The position numbers and the translations under genes are program-made. This document shows, one piece after another, positions 45,729 through 54,720 of a DNA stretch of 64,000 bases (positions are counted from its first letter, which is position 1; every line of letters starts with the position of its first letter). The notes beneath the pieces are model-generated. The model worked only from the letters and a program-made list of their open reading frames with translations. It was not told the origin of the DNA and did not search any database. Source of the stretch: Vibrio ostreae (GTDB lineage Bacteria; Pseudomonadota; Gammaproteobacteria; Enterobacterales; Vibrionaceae); assembly GCF_019226825.1 (NCBI RefSeq), contig NZ_CP076642.1:1054001-1118000 (forward strand). The letters run 5' to 3'.

Positions 45729-46194
45729 AATTTTTTCTAATCTGATGTAGGCGACTTTATGTTACGTCCTAAAACAGTTCTGTCCATCTTCGTTTCATCC
45801 TGTTCGGGCTGAAACATTTCTGCCCCAAATGAGTTGCGCCTCCAAATCACAAAATGATACTCAGTCAACTTTGATATACAAAAAGTAATAAGAGACAAAA
45901 GGCAAGACCTGACCCCGTGAGTTTTAATAGCTTGCCCTTCAATGGTGTAAAAATTGTACGAGCGTAACCTTTTTACTAAGTCTCGTAACTACACCGCTCA
46001 ATATTCAACAGGTTTTACTTGCATTCATGGAGTATTTGTACAAAATTAATCCCTTCTAACCGTATGGTAACTATGGTGATTTTATTTGCTTCGATCTAGC
46101 ATGGTGGTGAAATTGGTTTCGAGAACATAACGAGATCGCGAGTTTTTCCCAGTGCGCGAAGTTAATGAGAGTGAATCTAGGAGTAATCGACAGG
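45729..46194. other. Gap with GACCTGACCCC motif before the ABC-3C operon
   Basis: About 465 bases without a credible gene. It contains GACCTGACCCC at 45906-45916, the inverse of the motif at 45106, and presumably the ABC-3C promoter in the AT-rich 46000-46150 part. Confidence 0.5.
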
Positions 46195-47313
46195 ATGACA
46201 GAAGGTTTTGCCAACAACGCTACACCAAAGTATTTAGGCTATGTTTACCAAGTCTTAATCGCCATTGAGAAGTGCTTTGATGCAAAACCCAATGAGACTA
46301 TCTGGATAGAGTGCTTTGGGGATGTCTATGATGGTAAGACGTTCACAGAGGTAAAACACCACGTAGAAGAGCATAACTTAGCTAGTAACTCAAAAGATTT
46401 CTGGAACACTTTGAAGAACTTGGTGGTTGAAGACTCCTCTATGTTTGAGCAAATTGTGTTACACACGACATCTTTCATTTCCGAGAGTTCAATATTTCAT
46501 GGTTGGAACACACGAAGTGCTCATGAAAAACTCAATATCATAAAGTCTCACGTACCATCATCTTCAGTTAAGCCTCTCTATGACAAAATTTTTGAAGATG
46601 CATCGGATGCCGAGCTATTGAGCATATTGTCTAGATTTACAATTGATCAATCTCGGGAACATGTAGAAGATAAATGGAAGAGCTTATTGGAAGCTCGCAA
46701 ATTGAAGTGCGTGTTAGAGCCATACAGAGAAAGCATTTTCCATTGGATATACTCATACGTTAATAAAAGTGCAATTGTAGACCACCGACATTGGAAGGTT
46801 AATATCAATGATTTTGATGATGCTTTCCAGTTTCAGGTTAACAGGTGGAGTGGAGATAGCATTCCTTTTCCTGTAGACCGCACGGAGTATGATACGGAGC
46901 AGCAGAATGCTGACGGTTACTTGTTTTTATTAGAGTATAGAGATATTGGTTTGAAAGGCAGAGATAGAGGTGTTGCTCTCAATGATTACTTCAAAGCTAA
47001 AAACAGTGAAGAGAGCCTTGTAGATCTTAAACCAGACATTATGCCCGAAATTATTGATAACTATTTAGTAGATGCAGTAGAGAAAGCTACAGGATATAAA
47101 AGACAATATTCTTACGAAATAGATTATGAAGATTTAGGTTCATCCAAATCTAACAAGGCAGCTTGTAAAGCATATTTTGAATTTCATAATAGTTCGGTGT
47201 TAGAAGTGCCTGAGGTAAGTGGTACGAAACCTTACTTCATGAGAGGTAAAGTACACGAGGCTATTAATAACACCGCTTATACTTGGAAATATAATAAAGA
47301 GGATATTGACTAA
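46195..47313 (+). CDS. ABC-3C system effector-type protein, Cap4-like nuclease domain
   Basis: 372 residues from the ATG at 46195, with TAGGAG upstream; an ATG at 46165 is the alternative. The N-terminus (about 8-65; YLGYVYQVLIAIEKCF, then IWIECFGDV and TFTEVKHHVEE) has the Y-Q, E/D and E-V-K pattern of DUF4297/Cap4-like dsDNA nucleases. The C-terminal half, from about 200, matches in position the interaction domain of ABC-three-component proteins. Its stop overlaps the start of the next gene by one base. Likely the toxic component released or directed by the ATPase. Confidence 0.75.
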   Translation: MTEGFANNATPKYLGYVYQVLIAIEKCFDAKPNETIWIECFGDVYDGKTFTEVKHHVEEHNLASNSKDFWNTLKNLVVEDSSMFEQIVLHTTSFISESSIFHGWNTRSAHEKLNIIKSHVPSSSVKPLYDKIFEDASDAELLSILSRFTIDQSREHVEDKWKSLLEARKLKCVLEPYRESIFHWIYSYVNKSAIVDHRHWKVNINDFDDAFQFQVNRWSGDSIPFPVDRTEYDTEQQNADGYLFLLEYRDIGLKGRDRGVALNDYFKAKNSEESLVDLKPDIMPEIIDNYLVDAVEKATGYKRQYSYEIDYEDLGSSKSNKAACKAYFEFHNSSVLEVPEVSGTKPYFMRGKVHEAINNTAYTWKYNKEDID

Positions 47314-47792
47314 TGAATCCTCAGGTTATTAGAGATTTGAAGTATTCTCCCTCTTTTGTTGCTGAAATACTATATTCATTTATTCAAGGAGCTAGACGAG
47401 TTGATGAGCGAGGCGCGAAGTTTGAGTTGATTTATCTTGTTGTTCCTTTTGTTATGGATGATGTTTTAAGGGCGAAACTAAATAGGTCTAATGTTAGTAG
47501 TACTTTTCAAACTGCATTTCTAAAGGATGATGAAATTAAAGAACGTTTGTTTTTGATAAATGATAAAGTTCAATACTCAAAGTCTGTAACAAATTGTGGA
47601 ATAATCTACCTCAGTTCAATTTGTGAAATTATAATCAATTCTTTTATTTTGAATGGAAATGATTTAGAAGAAATATCAATAACAAATGACTATAAAAAAG
47701 AATTTATAAAGGCATCTTATAACTTAGGTATTATTTTTTCGAAAGAAGGATATGTTAATGTTCTTCTGAAATCCAAGGTCACAAATATATGA
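47313..47792 (+). CDS. ABC-3C system middle component
   Basis: 159 residues, overlapping both neighbours (one base with the gene before, four with the gene after), so translation is coupled. A mostly helical small protein opening with SPSFVAEILYSFIQGARRVDERGAKFELIYLVVPFV, the pattern of ABC-3C middle components. In such systems it is thought to bridge the effector protein and the SMC-like ATPase. Identified mainly by place and size. Confidence 0.75.
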   Translation: MNPQVIRDLKYSPSFVAEILYSFIQGARRVDERGAKFELIYLVVPFVMDDVLRAKLNRSNVSSTFQTAFLKDDEIKERLFLINDKVQYSKSVTNCGIIYLSSICEIIINSFILNGNDLEEISITNDYKKEFIKASYNLGIIFSKEGYVNVLLKSKVTNI

Positions 47793-49741
47793 AAGCTTTT
47801 TTAAAAAATATAATTCTCATTGGTCATGATGGTGATTTGAAACGTCTTGGCTTTGACCGAGGGTTAAACATAATAACAGGTGACTCTAAAACAGGTAAAA
47901 GTGCTTTAATAGAGATTGTAGATTTTTGTTTGTTTTCGAATCGCTCTACAATCCCTGTGGGAAAAGTTACTGATTTCACAGATATATTCTGTTGCGTATT
48001 TGAACACAATAATAAAAAGATAATCATTGGACGCTCAAATAATCAGCCAACAAAGTGTTATTTTTCTGTTGAATATTCGGCTGATTTCAATGTTGATAAT
48101 AAAATTAACTCTAACTATTTTAAGTCCAAGAAAACTAGAACTAAATTCGAAGTTCAAAAGGATTTCGAAGAGCACTTAGGATTATCGGTTGAAGATACAT
48201 CATTGAATGATGATGACGATTATAAACTTAAGAAAGGGAAAGTCTCGATTCGGAATGCTACTTCACTATTCTTTCAGCATCAAAACTTAATAGCTAACAA
48301 GCATAGTTTGTTTTATAGGTTTGATAACTTCATTAAAAGTAGAACAGTAATTGATCAATTTCCTATATTTATGGGTTGGGTTGATAGCAGATACTACAGA
48401 TTGAAGAAAAGATCTGAAGATTTAGAAAAGCAAATAAAAAAGATAGAGATAGAAGAAAAGAAAGCTCTGCTAGGTATTCAAGAAAAAAGAGAAAAATTAC
48501 TTATACCAATTAGGCAGTATTATAGAGTTTTAAATCTTAAATTTTTGGATGAAGATGCATCACTAGGAAAGCTGAAAAATTTAGCGAAAAACCTGCCTTC
48601 TGTACCATTGAATGCAGAGCAAAATGTTGATTTCAATAAGCAGCTAAATGCCTTAGAGAAAGCAAAAGATAAAGAGCTAACGTCTTTATATGAATGTAAT
48701 CAATTGATAAGTCTTATTAAGGCGAATGAGGAGGAGTCAATAGATTACTCCAACTCGATGGCACGCCTTGCTGAAGTATCGCAAGATGAGTCAGTACCTA
48801 AAAACAGTGTTAGTTGCCCGTTATGTAGCGCACCAGTAACTAGTGTTGTTTCTAAAGTGGAAGAGGTTAAGCGCTCTAGAGCGCTACTTCTTGATGAACT
48901 GTCCCGAATTGGTAGTTACAAACAGGACAGTTCTAAATCTCTTAACTCATTACTTTTAAAGCGAGACAAGCAAAAACAGGTCGTAGCTAATATAGATAAT
49001 GAAATAAGACAATTAAGAAAATTATTCAAAGTTAAAAATAATCTAGATATAAGGGACTCACTAAATAATATTCGTGGGAGGATAGAGAACACCTTAGAAT
49101 TCTTTATTGAAGGGCAAAAGTTAGAAAAATCTAACCACGATCTTCCAGCTATGAAAGAGGAATTAGAAAATTGTATCAGACTGATTCGAGGCTATGGTCT
49201 TGAACATAAATTTTCCGAGGCTAATGCACTTATCAATGAGACAATGAATGAGCTTAAAAAAGACTTAGATTTTGAAGATGATTTACGAAATGGTGAAATG
49301 AAATTCAAAACAGAAGATTTCACGTTCGCTTATTACTTTAAAAATCAAGAAATACTACTATCAGAAATGGGTAGTGGTGCGAACTGGTTAGCTTGTCATC
49401 TAGCGGTTTTCTTGTCAATTTTAAAATTAACCTCAAGCTCAAATTCTGTAATACCAGTAATATTATTTCTAGACCAACCTAGTCAGGTATATTTTCCAAA
49501 AGTAACAAGAAGGTTTTCTTCTAATAATAAGCAAGAGTTATTGGGTGAAGAAGAAGTTGATGAGAATATTAAACAAGTAATAAATATATTCAAGGTTTTT
49601 GAACGATTCTTAAATGAACTTGAAAGAGATCCAAAAATTGGGTTTAAGCCACAGATTATAGTTTTAGAACATGCAGATGAACCTGAGTTTGATCAGTATG
49701 TTAGATATAGATGGTCTTCAAATGGTCAAAAGTTGATATAA
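47789..49741 (+). CDS. ABC-3C system SMC/Rad50-like ATPase (DUF3732)
   Basis: 650 residues. Walker A GDSKTGKSALIEI (about 31-43); two coiled-coil arms (about 205-300 and 385-470) flanking a CPLC motif (SVSCPLCSAPV, about 347) that resembles a zinc hook; ABC signature region SEMGSGANWLACHLAVFLS; Walker B VILFLDQPSQVYFP with the DQPS variant typical of DUF3732; and a final His motif VLEHADEPEFD. It is the motor of the predicted three-component conflict system and probably senses or moves on nucleic acid. Confidence 0.9.
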   Translation: MKAFLKNIILIGHDGDLKRLGFDRGLNIITGDSKTGKSALIEIVDFCLFSNRSTIPVGKVTDFTDIFCCVFEHNNKKIIIGRSNNQPTKCYFSVEYSADFNVDNKINSNYFKSKKTRTKFEVQKDFEEHLGLSVEDTSLNDDDDYKLKKGKVSIRNATSLFFQHQNLIANKHSLFYRFDNFIKSRTVIDQFPIFMGWVDSRYYRLKKRSEDLEKQIKKIEIEEKKALLGIQEKREKLLIPIRQYYRVLNLKFLDEDASLGKLKNLAKNLPSVPLNAEQNVDFNKQLNALEKAKDKELTSLYECNQLISLIKANEEESIDYSNSMARLAEVSQDESVPKNSVSCPLCSAPVTSVVSKVEEVKRSRALLLDELSRIGSYKQDSSKSLNSLLLKRDKQKQVVANIDNEIRQLRKLFKVKNNLDIRDSLNNIRGRIENTLEFFIEGQKLEKSNHDLPAMKEELENCIRLIRGYGLEHKFSEANALINETMNELKKDLDFEDDLRNGEMKFKTEDFTFAYYFKNQEILLSEMGSGANWLACHLAVFLSILKLTSSSNSVIPVILFLDQPSQVYFPKVTRRFSSNNKQELLGEEEVDENIKQVINIFKVFERFLNELERDPKIGFKPQIIVLEHADEPEFDQYVRYRWSSNGQKLI

Positions 49742-49934
49742 TTTTACTAAGGTCAAGCAGTAACGTTTGACCTTAATATTATTGCTAATGATATCTATGA
49801 CATAAAGGCTAACAATACTCGGGGTCAGATCTTTCTTTTTACCCAAGCAAAATTTATCTGAGAGTCCGACATTCACCAGATATCGTAACACGGAAATGTC
49901 CAGAAACGTTTTTCAACGGATGATGAAGACAACC

Positions 49935-50071
49935 AGTATGATGCTTTAATATTCAGCGGTAGCCCGATTCAGACTTGGTTGTAGAAATTAGTATGAATCC
50001 TTTTTTGGGGTTACGTATCATTTAGAACGGTACGAACAGGGTTACTTGGCTGTTTAGTATGAAACTTTACT
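49935..50071 (-). repeat. Three TnsB-type sites in the right end
   Basis: On the minus strand: AGTAAAGTTTCATACT (50071-50056), AAAAAGGATTCATACT (50005-49990) and ATTAAAGCATCATACT (49950-49935), starting 11, 77 and 132 bases from the terminus. The end at 63010 has three sites with offsets 11, 78 and 133. Confidence 0.88.
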
Positions 50072-50192
50072 CCTCTCCCACAGGTGGGCGCTTTAACAGG
50101 AAAACGGGTGTCTCAGGCTATGAACGGCACTGAATAAATCTCAATGCGACACGTTTTTATTGCGAAAATCCATTAACCTGTTAACGTTCAAA

Positions 50193-50217
50193 AGTCATGC
50201 AACAGCATGACTTTTTT
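50193..50217 (+). terminator. Terminator between the element and the TauE gene
   Basis: Eight-bp stem AGTCATGC / GCATGACT followed by six T. Confidence 0.85.
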
Positions 50218-50278
50218 CATTTCTTTCTAGCGTTCGCGGCTTAACAGCAGTTTATTCTGATTATAAAAAGGCATCATC

Positions 50279-51001
50279 ATGGACTATTTCAGCAGTACGG
50301 TACTTCTTGCTATGTTTCTTATCTTTGTCGGTTCGTTTGTGCAAACGGCGATTGGATTTGGCCTGGCGATTGTTGCTGCACCGCTGCTGATCATGGTGTC
50401 GCCTGACTATGTGCCAGCGCCGATTTGTCTGGTGGCACTGTTTATTTCGCTGTTGAGTGCATTCAAACATCGCAGCAATATTTCCATCGGCGGTCTGAAA
50501 ATGGCGCTGATCGGTCGTATTCCGGGCTCGATTGCCGGCGGAATGCTGCTGGTGTGGGTCTCCACAGAAGTACTGACTTTATGGCTTGGACTGCTGGTAC
50601 TGTTTGCGGTAGCGGTCAGCCTGCTGCCGTTTCGAATTGAGCCGACTCCGGCCAGGATGGGCGTTGCCGGTTTCTTCTCGGGCTTTTTTGGTACCAGCAG
50701 CGCGATTGGTGGTCCGCCGATGGCTTTGCTGTTGCAGCATCAGGAAGCCAATCAGTTGCGCGGCAACTTATCGGCCTTTTTTGTTTTCAGTTCCATCATC
50801 TCACTGTTGGTTCAGATCCCGACCGGCTTTCTGACCGTGCACCACTTACTGATCACGATTCCGCTTATCCCGTCAGCGTGGCTCGGTTACGTATTGGCGC
50901 GCAAAACGACTCAGACGCTGCCGAAAGAAAAAATCCGATCCGGCGCGCTGGTATTGTGTTTACTGAGTGGCTTGACCGCGCTGATGAAAGGCCTGATGTA
51001 A
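50279..51001 (+). CDS. TauE/SafE-family membrane exporter
   Basis: 240 residues with about eight membrane helices in two related halves (FVGSFVQTAIGFGLAIVAAPLL near the start; GFFSGFFGTSSAIGGPPMALLL in the second half). TauE/SafE proteins move sulfite, sulfonates or similar organosulfur anions. There is no metabolic neighbour to narrow the substrate. It starts the chromosomal region right of the Tn7-like element. Confidence 0.9.
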   Translation: MDYFSSTVLLAMFLIFVGSFVQTAIGFGLAIVAAPLLIMVSPDYVPAPICLVALFISLLSAFKHRSNISIGGLKMALIGRIPGSIAGGMLLVWVSTEVLTLWLGLLVLFAVAVSLLPFRIEPTPARMGVAGFFSGFFGTSSAIGGPPMALLLQHQEANQLRGNLSAFFVFSSIISLLVQIPTGFLTVHHLLITIPLIPSAWLGYVLARKTTQTLPKEKIRSGALVLCLLSGLTALMKGLM

Positions 51002-51123
51002 GTGTTTACTCTACGTGTACCTTCTGGCGTTCATCGTGTGTTAATCATACTCCCGGATAATCGATGACTCGCCTACAATGAAAAGACGAACAACAATCTT
51101 GATGACAGAGAGGTAAACAGTCA

Positions 51124-51558
51124 GTGCTGAGAGCAATTGGTAACATTATCTGGTTTTTATGCGGCGGCGTGGTGATGGGCCTGGCGTGGTGGTTTTTCGG
51201 CTTGCTGGCGTTTATCAGCATTATCGGAATCCCTTGGGGACGGGCCTGTTTTGTGATCGGGACCTTTTCCTTCTTCCCGTTCGGTCAGGAGGCGATTTCA
51301 CGGCGTGAACTGAGTGGTGAATACGATATCGGTACCAGCGAATTTGGTGTGATTGGTAATGTGATTTGGTTTCTGCTGGCGGGGATCTGGCTGGCGCTGG
51401 GCCACCTGGCTTCAGCCGTGGCGTGTTTCATTACCATCATCGGTATTCCGTTTGCGCTGCAACATCTCAAACTGGCGGTGATTTCCCTGGCGCCGATTGG
51501 TCAGACGGTGGTGCCAAAAGAGGTCGCAATGCGCGCCAGATATGGTCAGCGCCGCTAA
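51124..51558 (+). CDS. YccF-family inner-membrane protein
   Basis: 144 residues from a GTG with AGAGAGGT upstream. Two tandem YccF domains with the paired motifs GNIIWFLCGG...ISIIGIPWGRACF and GNVIWFLLAGIWLALGH...ITIIGIPFALQHLKL, each spanning the membrane. Function unknown; E. coli YccF is a similar 148-residue protein. Confidence 0.9.
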   Translation: MLRAIGNIIWFLCGGVVMGLAWWFFGLLAFISIIGIPWGRACFVIGTFSFFPFGQEAISRRELSGEYDIGTSEFGVIGNVIWFLLAGIWLALGHLASAVACFITIIGIPFALQHLKLAVISLAPIGQTVVPKEVAMRARYGQRR

Positions 51559-51577
51559 CTCTCAGTGAGCGGATCGC

Positions 51578-52444
51578 TCAATAAGCGTGAATACCAAAAG
51601 TACGCAGCCGTGCAGGTAGAATATCGTCTAACTGCTGCACTTCATCTGGATCAATTTCAATCAGGTTGAATTGATGTTCAGTATATAAAGCGCGGGTTTG
51701 CTGGCGGTGTGTCTCCTCAGTGGGAGCGCCGTCGGAGCCCCAGTACTGGATGTACACCTTCCCGGCCGGCAGATAAAAGTCACTCATCACATTTTGTTCA
51801 ATCGGCAGCGGGCGCTGATAGGCGTGCACTAAACCAGCCAGATAGAGCCAGTTGTCGATCAACAGCTCTCCGACCGAACGCACGTAATGGCCGTCCAGTG
51901 TGCGGTGTTTGGCTGCAAACTTGTGGCGAAAACTGGCGTACGATTGATCCGTCGCATGTTCATTGGCGTCCTGACCGAGAAATTCAATCACCGACTGGCG
52001 TAAATGCGGGTTGTGGCGGATAGAGTCGTGCCAGACGACAAACTTTTGCTCAGAACCTTTATCCTCTCTCTGCTGCGCTCCGACTCGTAAACCGGATGGT
52101 GTGGCAATCCAGCCGGCATCGTTTTTTGTCATCCAGCCCAGCTCACTGAACAGCTGATTGATTTTCTTCGGATTGAGTTTGAAATAGTCACCCACCTGCG
52201 TCGCGCTCATGGTTTGTCCGCTGGTGGCGCTCAGATCGATGAGCAAATTGTTCGGCCAGACGATAAAAGGTCCGAATTTAGGGTGCCGGGCGTACTCGCC
52301 ACCGAATTTGGCGCCGAGGTCGGTTAAGATCCACTGATCTTCACAACGGTTGATGTAGCCGGCTTTTTTCAAATCGGCGAACAACTGCTTGGCATCGAGA
52401 TTTCTCTGTTTCGCCAGCGCTGAAGTGGAAAGTTTGTCTGCCAT
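51578..52444 (-). CDS. PD-(D/E)XK-like protein with winged-helix repeats
   Basis: 288 residues. Two N-terminal phage-repressor-like helical segments (STSALAKQRNLDAKQLFADL and SATQVGDYFKLNPKKINQLF) precede a C-terminal domain with RSVGELLIDNWLYLAG, VMSDFYLPAGKVYIQYWG and FNLIEIDPDE. This is the E...D...(E/Q)-x-y/w-G layout of a restriction-like nuclease fold in which the last acidic residue is Gln. Vibrio relatives are sometimes mislabelled glycerol kinase, as I recall. Function unknown. Confidence 0.7.
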   Translation of the reverse strand: MADKLSTSALAKQRNLDAKQLFADLKKAGYINRCEDQWILTDLGAKFGGEYARHPKFGPFIVWPNNLLIDLSATSGQTMSATQVGDYFKLNPKKINQLFSELGWMTKNDAGWIATPSGLRVGAQQREDKGSEQKFVVWHDSIRHNPHLRQSVIEFLGQDANEHATDQSYASFRHKFAAKHRTLDGHYVRSVGELLIDNWLYLAGLVHAYQRPLPIEQNVMSDFYLPAGKVYIQYWGSDGAPTEETHRQQTRALYTEHQFNLIEIDPDEVQQLDDILPARLRTFGIHAY

Positions 52445-52631
52445 AGAATCCGCCTTGCCTGATGTGTTGTTGTAAGTGTAACCCGCGTTGATTGCGCTCT
52501 CAGGTTAGTGTAGGAAAATTGTGAGCTGGTTGAATGATTTACATTGTAAACCAGCCTGTGCTGGCGCGAGGTGATTGTCGTTTGGCCGGGTTGATTGGTA
52601 GCATGGCGTTAGTGTGGTGAGAGGTACGCGG

Positions 52632-53747
52632 ATGATCAAACGAGCAGGAAAAGTGATGTTACTGTTGTTGGCACTGGTGTCGGCCGCCGTCATGTGGCAG
52701 CAGGCGCAGCTTGCTGTGCTCGCCATGGCCCGCATGGACCCTCTGCCATACACTCGTCAATTGGTAGCCGCACAGCATTATGCAGAGGCTGCTGAGTATC
52801 TCGGCTTCTTTATGCAGTATGATTATGTCAGCTCCGATCCCCAAGCCCAGTCTCTGGCGGCCAGTATTGCAGATACCCGCAGTGAATGGCGCTATCAACT
52901 GGCGAAATTGCAGCAGGGATTAGTGGACGGAACCAGTGATGAAACCATTGGTCTGACCGCGGCGGTAGTGACGGATTTTCTTGTGATTGGTGATGTACGT
53001 GATTTGACCCGACAGGGATTGAATCTTGTTCGGGGCGAAGAAGTGGATGACACTCTGGTTGCACTGGCGTCGCTCGGACTGCTCGCCAGTGCCGCTCAAA
53101 TCATGAGTGGTGTTGGTACGTTAGAAACCGCCGGCGCTGCGACTCCGGTGTTGCTGGCCAGCAGCGCCAGTAAAAGTGCGCTGGTCACACTCAAAGCGGC
53201 CAGAAAAGTAGGCAAATTACCGCCTTGGCTGGCTAAAACCCTGACCAGTGAAGCTAAACTGGCCCGGCAGTCAAAAAGCCTGGCTGGTGTTTCTGAGTTG
53301 TTGGGGGATGTCAGCGTGCTGGCCAATACAAGTGGTGGGCTGCGGCTGCTGAGTCGTACCGGTAATCAGGCCGAATTGAGCAGAATGGCTCGATTTGTGC
53401 AGACCTTCGGCGAGCACAGCGCCATGCTGTATCGCCTGGGTGGCGATGTGGCGCTGCAGATGGCCCATCGGGCGCCGCAACTGGGTAAAAGCACGATAAT
53501 GCTGGCGGCGACATTCGGCCAGCGCGGGTTGAGAGTGCTGGATAATCTCGGTGCGGTCAGATTTACCAAGTATGTCAGCCGGGCAGCAAAACTCGCCTAT
53601 AAAGGTGATTTGTTGCGGCTGCTGGCCAAATGGTTGCTGCAGTTACCACACTGGTTGCTCATGCTGTTTATCGTCCTGGCGGCTCTGATCTGGTTACCCT
53701 GGCACTGGTTTAAACGTCTTTGGGGGCGCAAAACGTTGTCTTGCTGA
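52632..53747 (+). CDS. Membrane protein of unknown function
   Basis: 371 residues from the ATG at 52632 with GAGAGGT upstream. N-terminal membrane helix (VMLLLLALVSAAVMW, 8-22), a helical central part with small-residue-rich stretches (LLASAAQIMSGVGTLETAG), and a C-terminal membrane helix (WLLMLFIVLAALIWLPWHW, about 343-361) followed by a basic tail. No family recognised. Confidence 0.75.
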   Translation: MIKRAGKVMLLLLALVSAAVMWQQAQLAVLAMARMDPLPYTRQLVAAQHYAEAAEYLGFFMQYDYVSSDPQAQSLAASIADTRSEWRYQLAKLQQGLVDGTSDETIGLTAAVVTDFLVIGDVRDLTRQGLNLVRGEEVDDTLVALASLGLLASAAQIMSGVGTLETAGAATPVLLASSASKSALVTLKAARKVGKLPPWLAKTLTSEAKLARQSKSLAGVSELLGDVSVLANTSGGLRLLSRTGNQAELSRMARFVQTFGEHSAMLYRLGGDVALQMAHRAPQLGKSTIMLAATFGQRGLRVLDNLGAVRFTKYVSRAAKLAYKGDLLRLLAKWLLQLPHWLLMLFIVLAALIWLPWHWFKRLWGRKTLSC

Positions 53748-53885
53748 GTTTTTCATTCTAGAACGGCGGGATGTAATGAACATCCCGTGTTCCGTCTTAT
53801 CATTCCTGTTTAACCCCATAAAATGCCAGTCAGGCATCGCAGTGCATGTCGCTGCGATGACCGCTCTGCACGCTCTGACTGCCAA

Positions 53886-54518
53886 TCAATCGGTGGCTGA
53901 TAAGCCTGCGCTGCGTCTGAGCAGGGCAGGGATAGACGGTTTGCTGGTGGTAGCAATAGTTTGCATCAGAGCAAAGCTGGGATTATGCACGCCGGCTACA
54001 TTCAGTTCGTCCAGCATCAGCAGCCACAAACGCGCTGTCATTTGCGCATCCGCCAACGCACGGTGAAAGGTACCGTCATTTTCAATCTGCTTAAAGCGGA
54101 CTAAATCGCCCAGTTTGTGGGTAGGTGCGTCTTGAATCAGGCGCCTGGCTATCAGCATTGAACAGGCAAATTGACCGCCATAGCGGGTATCAATCCGTTC
54201 CAGCTCTGCATCCAGAAAACGCTTATCAAAACTGGCGTTATGGGCTACCAGTGGACTGTCACCGATAAAGTCGGTGAATTCCGCCATCACTTCTGCTGCA
54301 CTCTCTGCCTGGCTCAGCATGGCGTTACTGATACCGGTATAGCTTTCAATAAAGCCGCTGATCCGAACACCGGGGTTCATCAGGCGCTGGAATGTTGCGC
54401 TGATTTCACCATCCACCAGTTTCACTGCTCCAATTTCGATGGCGCGATCACCCATATTCGGTGAGAGGCCGGTGGTTTCAAAATCGAGCACGATAACGGA
54501 ATGAGCAGGGTGAGACAT
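53886..54518 (-). CDS. DnaQ-like 3'-5' exonuclease
   Basis: 210 residues from the ATG at 54518 (MSHPAHSVIVLDFETTGL). DEDDh exonuclease motifs: DFETTG (ExoI, about 12-17), HNASFDKRFLD (ExoII, about 87-97), HRALADA (ExoIIIe, about 145-151). It is close in size to exonuclease proteins such as ExoX or free-standing epsilon-like proteins rather than DnaQ itself. Degrades single-stranded DNA or RNA ends. Confidence 0.92.
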   Translation of the reverse strand: MSHPAHSVIVLDFETTGLSPNMGDRAIEIGAVKLVDGEISATFQRLMNPGVRISGFIESYTGISNAMLSQAESAAEVMAEFTDFIGDSPLVAHNASFDKRFLDAELERIDTRYGGQFACSMLIARRLIQDAPTHKLGDLVRFKQIENDGTFHRALADAQMTARLWLLMLDELNVAGVHNPSFALMQTIATTSKPSIPALLRRSAGLSATD

Positions 54519-54720
54519 GGTAAATATCCGGTCAGGAGAAAACCGCAAATTATACTGAATCACGCGCTGGTTGGCATTAGGTATTGCCGGCGACCCAATC
54601 CGATTTAACCATGTGTTGTACGCTATCTATATATTTGATAAGTCACATATGTCTAACTACACTCAATTCGAAAATAACGGCGAGTTTTTATACTAATTTT
54701 ATTTCCTTGAAGGGGTTGGC

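Larger units (their letters stand above)
39480..50082. mobile_element. Tn7-like element without tns genes, carrying defence-type cargo
   Basis: The ends are inverted and begin TGTGAGAGAG (39480) and, on the minus strand, TGTGGGAGAG (50082). The outer 30 bases agree at 26 positions. A 5-bp direct repeat GGTGG flanks it (39475-39479 and 50083-50087), the duplication length made by Tn7 transposition. Sites of the type AATAAAGTYTCATACT start 11 bases inside each end; Tn7's TnsB site as I recall it is AATAAAGTCTTAAACT. Three sites occur in the right end. The 10.6-kb interior encodes no recognisable TnsA, TnsB, TnsC, TnsD/TniQ or TnsE, so it must be moved in trans. The 42-50 kb part is clearly richer in A and T than the flanks. 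Confidence 0.9.
49742..50278. other. Right end of the element and chromosomal flank
   Basis: No gene. Contents in order: GGGGTCAGATC at 49821-49831; the roughly 200-base right end of the Tn7-like element with three inverted TnsB-type sites; the terminus at 50082; GGTGG at 50083-50087; and a terminator (AGTCATGC / GCATGACT plus six T, 50193-50217) whose original gene is not apparent. Confidence 0.75.

Noticed and set aside
39480..50082. TnsA-like role for the 301-residue candidate nuclease
   Set aside because: TnsA is also a restriction-fold nuclease of about 270 residues, but the protein at 43986 shows no TnsA-type TPDFLV/EVK core and no TnsB or TnsC gene is beside it.
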